This document shows, piece after piece, positions 58,573 to 64,000 of a stretch of DNA of 64,000 bases (position 1 is the stretch's first letter; each line of letters begins with the position of its first letter). The stretch comes from Pseudomonas cerasi (lineage in GTDB: Bacteria; Pseudomonadota; Gammaproteobacteria; Pseudomonadales; Pseudomonadaceae). The position numbers were made by a program, and so were the translations under genes. The stretch covers positions 2,575,001-2,639,000 of the forward strand of contig NZ_LT222319.1 in NCBI RefSeq assembly GCF_900074915.1. The letters are read 5' to 3'. The notes beneath the pieces are model-generated. The model ran no database searches. It was not told the origin of the DNA and was given only the letters and a program-made list of their open reading frames with translations.

Positions 58573-59538
58573 TCATTCCGCGAAGCTCATGCCATGCCTG
58601 GCCTTGGTAGTCTTTACCGCCTCCAGCACGGCGAGCAAGCAATCGTCACGGTAGCGCTCCAATGCCGAAATACTGTGTTTACCCAACTGGTCAGTGGTGC
58701 CGTCGACCACATCGTCGATCAGTTTGTCGGTCAGTTCCGGTGCCGGCAGGTAGGTCCACGGCAACTGCAATGCCGGGCCGAACTGCGTCAGGAAGTGGCG
58801 CATGCCTGCATCGCCACCCGCCAATGTGTAGGTGAGAAAGGTGCCCATGAACGACCAGCGCAGTCCGGCGCCGAAGCGAACCGCATCATCGATTTCACCG
58901 GTGGTCGCCACGCCGTCATTGACCAGGTGCAGCGCCTCGCGCCATAGCGCTTCGAGCAAGCGGTCAGCGATAAAGCCGGGGACTTCCTTGCGCACATGCA
59001 GCGGGCGCATACCGAGTGATTCATAGACCTTGATTGCCGCCTGTATGGCCGCCGGAGCGGTATTTTTGCCGCCCACCACTTCCACTAACGGCAGCAGGTA
59101 CACCGGATTGAACGGGTGACCGACTACGCAGCGTTCCGGGTGCGCGGAGCCTTCGTAGAAGTCACTTGGCAACAGGCCGGACGTACTTGAACCAATTAAC
59201 ACATTCGGCCTGGCCGCCGCGCTGATTCTGCTGTGCAGATCCAGTTTCAGTTCCAGGCGTTCCGGGGCGCTTTCCTGAATGAAGTCGGCGTCGCTGACAC
59301 ATTCCTCGATGGTGGCCACGAAGCGCAGGCGGTTCTGGGATGCACCGGGTACCAGACCCTGTTGTTCCAGCGCACCCCAGCAATTGGCGACACGGTTACG
59401 CAACGCTGCTTCGGCGCCGGGCGCGGGGTCCCAGGCGACCACATCCAGTCCATGGGCGAGGGCGCGGGATACCCAGCCACTGCCGATGACGCCGCTGCCA
59501 AGAGCGGCGAAGGTTTTGATTTCAGTGATAAAGCTCAT
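58573..59538 (-). CDS. cdhA: L-carnitine 3-dehydrogenase
   Basis: NAD+-dependent oxidation of L-carnitine to 3-dehydrocarnitine. 321 residues of the 3-hydroxyacyl-CoA dehydrogenase family: NAD motif G14-S-G-V-I-G-S-G-W22 with an acidic residue at the end of beta-2 (DPAPG), active-site [20 protein letters not shown] with catalytic His-Glu, and [40 protein letters not shown]. Shorter than fatty-acid HADs because the CoA-binding extension is missing. Second to last in the cdh operon. Confidence 0.92.
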   Translation of the reverse strand: MSFITEIKTFAALGSGVIGSGWVSRALAHGLDVVAWDPAPGAEAALRNRVANCWGALEQQGLVPGASQNRLRFVATIEECVSDADFIQESAPERLELKLDLHSRISAAARPNVLIGSSTSGLLPSDFYEGSAHPERCVVGHPFNPVYLLPLVEVVGGKNTAPAAIQAAIKVYESLGMRPLHVRKEVPGFIADRLLEALWREALHLVNDGVATTGEIDDAVRFGAGLRWSFMGTFLTYTLAGGDAGMRHFLTQFGPALQLPWTYLPAPELTDKLIDDVVDGTTDQLGKHSISALERYRDDCLLAVLEAVKTTKARHGMSFAE

Positions 59539-59595
59539 GGCGACGATCCTGAAGAGTGCGGTGATTCAATCACAGGGTTTTATGTCTTGAAGGCA

Positions 59596-60483
59596 TTAGC
59601 CGCGCTTGGCAAGGCCCATCTTGATGCGGCCTTCTGCCGGGGTCATGACTCGTGCGCCCAGGCGGCTGAGAATTTCACTGGCGCGTTCCACCAATTGACC
59701 GTTGGTGGCGAGCACGCCCTTGTCCAGCCACAGGTTGTCCTCCAGACCGACCCGGACGTTGCCGCCCAGCAACACCGCTTGCGCGGCCATCGGCATCTGC
59801 ATGCGGCCAATACCAAAGCCCGCCCACACCGCATCGGCGGGCAGATTATCGACCATGGCTTTCATGGTGGTGGTGTCGGCGGGCGCGCCCCATGGAATAC
59901 CCAGGCACAGCTGGAACAGCGGGTTGTCGAGCAGACCCTCCTTGATCATCTGTTTGGCGAACCACAGGTGGCCGGTGTCGAAGATTTCCAGCTCGGCCTT
60001 TACGCCCAGCGCCTGGATACGTCTGGCGCCGGCGCGCAGTTGCGACGGGGTGGACACGTAAATAGTGTCGCCGTCGCCAAAGTTCAGGGTGCCGCAGTCG
60101 AGGGTGCAGATTTCCGGCAGCAGTTCCTCGACATGAGCCAGACGTGTCATTGGGCCGACCAGATCGGTATTCGCACCAAACTCCATCGGGCGTTCACCTT
60201 CGCCAATCTCCAGATCGCCACCCATGCCAGCGGTGAGGTTGACGATGATGTCGATGTCGGCCTCCCGAATACGCTCCATCACTTCGCGGTACAGCGCCAC
60301 GTCGCGGCTGAACTTGCCGGTGTGCGGGTCGCGCACATGACAGTGCACCACGGTGGCACCGGCTTTGGCGGCCTCAACCGCGGCGGCCGCGATTTGCTTG
60401 GGCGTGACCGGTACGTGAGGGCTTCGGGCGGTCGTGTCGCCAGCACCGGTGAGTGCGCAGGTGATGATGACGTCGTGGTTCAT
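59596..60483 (-). CDS. cdhC: 3-dehydrocarnitine cleavage enzyme (BKACE/DUF849)
   Basis: Zinc-dependent beta-keto acid cleavage enzyme that converts 3-dehydrocarnitine and acetyl-CoA into betainyl-CoA and acetoacetate. 295-residue TIM barrel. Metal ligands: [12 protein letters not shown] (His-x-His near 48-50) and an Glu/His in later strands; NLTAGMGG and GTLNFGDG are family blocks. The tail IKMGLAKRG is typical. It lies between caiX and cdhA with gaps of 57 and 74 bases. Confidence 0.92.
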   Translation of the reverse strand: MNHDVIITCALTGAGDTTARSPHVPVTPKQIAAAAVEAAKAGATVVHCHVRDPHTGKFSRDVALYREVMERIREADIDIIVNLTAGMGGDLEIGEGERPMEFGANTDLVGPMTRLAHVEELLPEICTLDCGTLNFGDGDTIYVSTPSQLRAGARRIQALGVKAELEIFDTGHLWFAKQMIKEGLLDNPLFQLCLGIPWGAPADTTTMKAMVDNLPADAVWAGFGIGRMQMPMAAQAVLLGGNVRVGLEDNLWLDKGVLATNGQLVERASEILSRLGARVMTPAEGRIKMGLAKRG

Positions 60484-60557
60484 GGGGTGGCTCCTTACAG
60501 GCGTGAGGATGCCGTTCGCGACGATGGATGATCGCGAAGCGGCCGTTCAAAATCAGG

Positions 60558-61502
60558 TTATTGGCTGCTCAATTGAAGATTTGCCGCAGCCGGTTTGCCG
60601 TCGAAGGTGGTGACGCCCTCCAGCCAGCGCGCCTGGTCTTGAGGATGGTCTTTGAGCCACTGTCTGGCGGACTCGAGAGCATCCTTGTGATCCAGTAGCG
60701 GCTGCATCATCCGGCTCTCGTCGGCGGCGGTGAACGTCAGGTTAGTCAGCAATCTATGCACGTTGGGGCACTGTTCGGCATAAGTCGGCGAAGTGACCGT
60801 CCACACCGTAGCCATGCCCTCGTTCGGGCCCAGGGCGTCGTCGCTGCCATTGAGGTAAGTCATCGCCACGTTGACGTTCATCGGGTGCGGTGTCCAGCCG
60901 AAAAACACCACGGCTTCCTTGCGGCGTACGGCACGGTCCACGGCGGCGAGCATGCCGGCTTCGCTGGACTCCACCAACTGGAATTTGCCCAGGCCGAACT
61001 GGTTTTTGGCGATCATCGCCTTGATCTGGGTATTGGCGCCTGAACCAGGCTCGATGCCGTAGATTTTGCCGCCCAGTTCCTTCTCGAACCTGGCGATGTC
61101 GGCAAAGGTCTTCAGGCCCTTGTCCGCCAGGTAAGTCGGCACGGCGAGGGTGGCGCGAGCGTCTTGCAGGCTCGGTTTGTCGAGCACTTTGACCTTCCGG
61201 GCCTCGACAAACGGCGTGATGGTCTGGGTCATCAACGGGTTCCAGTAGCCCAGAAAGAGATCCAGGCGCTGGTCACGGATACCGGCGAAAATGATCTGCT
61301 GGGAAGCGCTGGTCTGTTTGGTCTTGTAACCCAGGCCGTCGAGCAACACTTGGGTCATGGCGCTGGTTGCGATCACGTCGGTCCAGTTCACCACACCCAT
61401 GCGCACGTTCTGGCATGAAGCGGCATCAGCCGCCATTACATTGCTGCTCAAGAGCGCGCTGGCGCTGAGTGCAAGCACGCTGCAACTAATCAGTCGGTTC
61501 AT
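60558..61502 (-). CDS. caiX: Carnitine-binding periplasmic protein
   Basis: OpuAC-type substrate-binding protein, 314 residues, signal peptide MNRLISCSVLALSASALLSSNVMA. The quaternary-ammonium fold is indicated by VNWTDVIATSAMTQVLLDGLGYKTKQTSASQQIIFAGI and FFGWTPHPMNVNVAMTYL with aromatic-cage Trp residues. In P. aeruginosa CaiX delivers carnitine to the shared choline/betaine transporter CbcWV, whose genes are not in this window. First gene of the operon, divergent from cdhR. Confidence 0.92.
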   Translation of the reverse strand: MNRLISCSVLALSASALLSSNVMAADAASCQNVRMGVVNWTDVIATSAMTQVLLDGLGYKTKQTSASQQIIFAGIRDQRLDLFLGYWNPLMTQTITPFVEARKVKVLDKPSLQDARATLAVPTYLADKGLKTFADIARFEKELGGKIYGIEPGSGANTQIKAMIAKNQFGLGKFQLVESSEAGMLAAVDRAVRRKEAVVFFGWTPHPMNVNVAMTYLNGSDDALGPNEGMATVWTVTSPTYAEQCPNVHRLLTNLTFTAADESRMMQPLLDHKDALESARQWLKDHPQDQARWLEGVTTFDGKPAAANLQLSSQ

Positions 61503-61591
61503 GGTGGGGCCCTCGGCAGATCGTTATTGTGGTGTGTCGGCGTCTTTGTGCACCGTGGGAACAAATTACCCTGCCTGGAGGGCGGCCAAGC

Positions 61592-61626
61592 GCACTGCAG
61601 CGACCCGCTTTTGCACTGCGGCGACC
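61592..61626. promoter_or_regulatory. Direct repeats between caiX and cdhR (candidate CdhR site)
   Basis: GCACTGCAGCGACC at 61592-61605 and GCACTGCGGCGACC at 61613-61626; 13 of 14 bases match and starts are 21 bases apart, two DNA turns, as expected for an AraC-type regulator dimer. No other copy is seen in the window. Confidence 0.6.
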
Positions 61627-61695
61627 TGCCCCTTGAATGTCCCGATGAACGGGAGTATCAACGTGCCACGCTGCAGGTCCGAGGAGAGCGTTACC

Positions 61696-62640
61696 ATGGC
61701 CCAGGATTTCTATTTTTTGCTGATGCCGGGGTTCTCGGCCATCGGCTTTATCTCCGCGCTGGAGCCCTTGCGGGTGGCCAACCGCTTTGGTGGCGAGCTG
61801 TACCGCTGGCACGTCCTCAGCGCCGACGGCGGCGCGGTACAGGCGAGCAACGGCATGTCGGTCAACGCCGACGCGGCGCTTGAGTCGCTGAAAAAAGGCG
61901 CGACCCTGCTGGTGGTGGCCGGCTTTGAACCGCTGCAGTTCGCCACGCCGGCCCTGCAGCAATGGCTGCGTCGCCTTGATCATGAAGGCGTGACCCTGGG
62001 CGCCATCGACACTGGCGCCTGTGTGCTCGCTGAAACCGGCTTGCTCGATGGCCATCGCCTGACCCTGCATTGGGAAGCCATTGAAGCGTTCAAGGAGTCC
62101 TACCCACAGCTCACCGTGACCCAGGAACTGTTCGAGATCGACCGCCGCCGCATCACCTGCGCAGGGGGCACAGCGTCCATCGACCTGATGCTCGACCTGA
62201 TCGCCCAGGCGCACGGCCCCGAGTTGGCGATTCAGGTATCCGAACAATTCGTACTGGGCCGCATCCGCACGCGCAAGGACCACCAACGCATGCAGATCGC
62301 TACGCGCTATGGCATAGCCAACAAGAAGTTGGTGCACGTGATCGGAGAGATGGAACAGCAAACCGAACGCCCCCTCAGCACGCTGGCCCTTGCCGAAGCG
62401 ATCAACGTCACCCGGCGCCAGCTGGAACGCTTGTTTCGCCTGCACTTGAACGACACGCCGAGCAACTTCTATCTGGGCCTGCGTCTGGAAAGAGCCCGGC
62501 AACTGCTGCGGCAAAGCGGTCTGAGTGTGCTGGAAGTGAGCATCGCCTGCGGGTTCGAATCGCCGTCGTATTTCACTCGCAGCTATCGAGCACGTTTTAC
62601 GAAATGCCCTAGGGAGGATCGGCGGCGGGAGGGGATTTGA
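61696..62640 (+). CDS. cdhR: Carnitine-responsive regulator, GATase1/AraC family
   Basis: 314 residues. An N-terminal DJ-1/PfpI (class I glutamine amidotransferase-like) sensor domain spans about 1-170 (MAQDFYFLLMPGFSAIGFISALEPLRVANR, GAIDTGACVLAETGLLDGHRLTLHW). Two AraC helix-turn-helix motifs follow (LSTLALAEAINVTRRQLERLFRLHL and LSVLEVSIACGFESPSYFTRSYRARF). ATG 61696 is preceded by GAGGAG at a suitable distance; the longer frame to 61357 overlaps caiX and is rejected. Activates the divergent caiX-cdhCAB operon with carnitine. Confidence 0.92.
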   Translation: MAQDFYFLLMPGFSAIGFISALEPLRVANRFGGELYRWHVLSADGGAVQASNGMSVNADAALESLKKGATLLVVAGFEPLQFATPALQQWLRRLDHEGVTLGAIDTGACVLAETGLLDGHRLTLHWEAIEAFKESYPQLTVTQELFEIDRRRITCAGGTASIDLMLDLIAQAHGPELAIQVSEQFVLGRIRTRKDHQRMQIATRYGIANKKLVHVIGEMEQQTERPLSTLALAEAINVTRRQLERLFRLHLNDTPSNFYLGLRLERARQLLRQSGLSVLEVSIACGFESPSYFTRSYRARFTKCPREDRRREGI

Positions 62641-62854
62641 GTCTTGTTTTCAGGGGGCGAGGTTGAGTTTCGCGTACGTGGGCTTTGGTGTTGGCTATAG
62701 CTGTACTCTTCGGCTGCTGTTGGTAGCAGTGGAAGTAGGAGTGCCAATTTGAGTGATTATATTCGTGCGTTTAGCGGGGGCTGTAGATGTGTAGGCGATG
62801 GGGGGATAATTCGTTTAGAGGCTATCCGGATTCCTCAAAAATTTTGACTAGGCT
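62641..62854. other. Short non-coding stretch between cdhR and the IS
   Basis: 214 bases, no open frame with a start or family match. GC content falls slightly towards the IS (e.g. GATTATATTCG). I see no terminator for cdhR. Confidence 0.5.
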
Positions 62855-62858
62855 CTAG
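62855..62858. repeat. Target-site duplication CTAG, left copy
   Basis: CTAG immediately before the left inverted repeat; identical CTAG at 63755-63758 after the right end. Confidence 0.8.
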
Positions 62859-62863
62859 GCTTT

Positions 62864-63394
62864 TTACGAAAAGTATTGCGGCCTACAACGTAGGCTGCAG
62901 GCCAGCGTGACCATGGCTGCAAAGCTCCTGGCTAGTTTGTGGTAGCGAGTCCCTATTCTTCGGCTCTCTTTCAGCCAACCAAACATCCGCTCAATTATGT
63001 TCCGCTGTCGATACTTTGGACGATTAAAGAGTCGGGGCAAGCCAGGTCGTAGTTTGCGTGGGATGGCGCGTAGCGGGATCACGGGCTGCACTCGGTAACG
63101 GTCGCATTAATGACGCAGGTGTTCTGCGGCATAGCCTTTGTCAGCCAGTAACCAGCGACTACGCTTGCGTGGTCGCCCCGGCTTACCGGGAATTCGTACC
63201 TGATCCAACAGCGGTTGGGCGTGTGCGATATCGCTGGCTTGCCCCGACGAAAAGATGAAGCGTAAGGGAACGCCATTGGCGTCACAGACCATATGGATCT
63301 TAGTAGTAAGGCCGCCTCGACTGCGTCCCAAGGCATGGTCTAGCGGTTCTTCAGGCCCCCCTTTTTTCGGAGCCTGAAGAGGCTCGGGCTGCAC
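62864..63394 (-). pseudogene. IS5 transposase, C-terminal part with premature stop
   Basis: Reads KKGGPEEPLDHALGRSRGGLTTKIHMVCDANG to GYAAEHLRH, then an in-frame TAA at 63107-63109 where relatives have TAC or TAT (Tyr), and resumes in the same frame as CDRYRVQPVIPLRA with the DDE glutamate in NIIERMFGWLKESRRI. The second catalytic Asp is in LLADKGY. The nominal GTG start at 63394 is only where the frame opens. One point mutation plus upstream frame changes inactivate it. Confidence 0.85.
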
Positions 63395-63696
63395 CCACCG
63401 CCGTGGAATAGATCATCCAGGATCAGTCCTTCCCGGTTCAGTCGAATATGCAAGCGCTCCAGTATTCGGTCGAACGTGCCGTCGTCGCGCCAGTTACGAA
63501 AATGCTGATACACCGTTGACCAAGGCCTAAAGTGTTCCGGCAGGTCACGCCAGGCTGCGCCCGGGCACAGGATCCACAGGATTCCGTGGCGTACCAGACG
63601 ATCATCACTGCGTGGTCGACCCATTTTCTGCTCTGTAGAAACCAGATCCCTGATTAATTCCCACCATGCATCTGAGAGTTTGTAACGCTTTGCCAT
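63340..63696 (-). pseudogene. IS5 transposase, N-terminal part
   Basis: 118 codons starting MAKRYKLSDAWWELIRDLV with GRPRSDDRLVRHGILWILCPGAAWRDLPEHFRPWSTVYQHFRNWRDDGTFDRILERLHIRLN, the IS5 N-terminal domain. After LNREGLI the frame departs; a second frame over 63365-63417 keeps the expected WMIYSTAVGAARASSG, in which the usual catalytic Asp of the D-S-T motif is Tyr. Then a further frame change near a run of six A and six G leads into the C-terminal part. Confidence 0.85.
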
Positions 63697-63754
63697 GCGG
63701 GCTTCTAGCCAATCATGGCGGCAATTCTACCCGCACCGACTTTTCGTACAAAAC

Positions 63755-63758
63755 CTAG
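63755..63758. repeat. Target-site duplication CTAG, right copy
   Basis: Second copy of the 4-bp duplication; its TAG on the minus strand is the stop codon of the flanking gene. Confidence 0.8.
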
Positions 63759-64000
63759 CCTTGTTCTACAACGCTCTCTGGCGCTGCTTCGAGGTGATCA
63801 CTTACACTGCCATGGCTTTCTTCATTGATCTCGCCATCCTCACTGGCCTCGTCGTCCCCTTCGAACCTAAACCTTTTTGGCACAGGCGCCTGGTCGTCCT
63901 CTACCGGGGAATAGAAGCCTTTGCTGATCTTTTTCGTGTAGCCTTTCGAGTAGAAAGTACCCATCGCGTTAGCGAAAATCTTTCTCCACTCGACTGAAGC
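63755..64000 (-). CDS. Unrecognised gene, C-terminal 81 residues (runs off right edge)
   Basis: Frame open from base 64000 to the TAG at 63755-63757. It begins ASVEWRKIFANAMGTFYSKGYTKKISKGFYSP and ends in a very acidic, probably disordered tail (FEGDDEASEDGEINEESHGSVSD). No membrane helix. I do not know the family. An ATG at 63964 gives a 69-residue alternative, but the frame upstream remains open, so the gene likely starts outside the window. The IS inserted exactly at the stop, leaving the protein unchanged. Confidence 0.55.
   Translation of the reverse strand, partial: ASVEWRKIFANAMGTFYSKGYTKKISKGFYSPVEDDQAPVPKRFRFEGDDEASEDGEINEESHGSVSDHLEAAPESVVEQG

Larger units (their letters stand above)
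62859..63754 (-). mobile_element. IS5-family insertion sequence (decayed transposase), 896 bp
   Basis: Ends are imperfect inverted repeats: left GCTTTTTACGAAAAGT, right (reverse) GTTTTGTACGAAAAGT, sharing TACGAAAAGT and then TGCGG. A CTAG duplication flanks both ends, typical of the IS5 subgroup with this inverted repeat. The single transposase gene on the minus strand is broken in several places, so the copy cannot move by itself. The element abuts the stop codon of the gene at the right edge. Confidence 0.9.

Noticed and set aside
63340..63394. Programmed -1 frameshift in the IS transposase at A-AAA-AAG (63361-63367)
   Set aside because: The heptamer is correctly placed to join the two frames, but the fused product would lack the D-S-T catalytic segment, which survives in the third frame. 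Deletions in a once single-frame gene explain the data better.

Overview
The window looks like chromosomal DNA of a fluorescent pseudomonad, most likely of the Pseudomonas syringae group. Gene content and amino-acid sequences fit this: an H-NS-like MvaT/MvaU protein, a MexEF-OprN pump, a carnitine-catabolic cdh cluster with its GATase1/AraC regulator, an Ehu-type compatible-solute importer, ahpC-ahpF, and GC-rich coding sequence. The species call is inference; no rRNA or tRNA gene is present to fix it.

Layout. 1-1005: start of glycogen synthase glgA (runs off the left edge). 1622-2448: GNAT acetyltransferase and a 57-residue coiled-coil protein. 2763-7936: sugar-phosphate block gnd-zwf-Cof phosphatase-GH15 hydrolase, behind a long structured leader. 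7940-10011: alkB and small proteins and lipoproteins. 10386-14053: galU, gor and a PAS histidine kinase. 14064-16211: a divergent pair, KfrA-like coiled-coil DNA-binding protein and tyrosine recombinase. 16322-18572: peroxide defence ahpC-ahpF. 18666-22310: glyoxalase I, a secreted DUF4946-type protein, the MvaT/MvaU protein and a TPR protein. 22453-28295: mexEF-oprN efflux operon. 28613-30541: chemoreceptor. 30609-33662: ehu-type ABC importer whose first permease is frameshifted. 33906-39061: complete oligopeptide-type ABC importer. 39570-44603: CHASE hybrid kinase followed by a REC-GGDEF diguanylate cyclase. 44613-46749: LysR regulator and old-yellow-enzyme pair. 46863-48039: CsoR/RcnR-type sensor with RcnA nickel/cobalt exporter. 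48217-53503: VOC protein, LysR, ABC exporter, and a TetR/MFS pair with matching operators. 53525-57800: GntR-ADP-ribosylglycohydrolase-NCS1 permease-PfkB kinase operon, an uncharacterised N-riboside salvage candidate. 57989-62640: carnitine catabolism cdhB-cdhA-cdhC-caiX with divergent cdhR. 62859-63754: a decayed IS5-family element flanked by a CTAG duplication. 63755-64000: the C-terminus of an unrecognised gene.

Most of the window is ordinary core or near-core metabolism. The parts most worth a second look are the structured leader of gnd-zwf, the paired inverted TetR operators, the MexT-like box before mexE, the Ni-sensor-like residue pattern of the CsoR-family repressor, the direct repeats between caiX and cdhR, the frameshift in ehuC, the GntR/ADP-ribosylglycohydrolase/PfkB operon, and the dead IS inserted at the stop codon of the edge gene.
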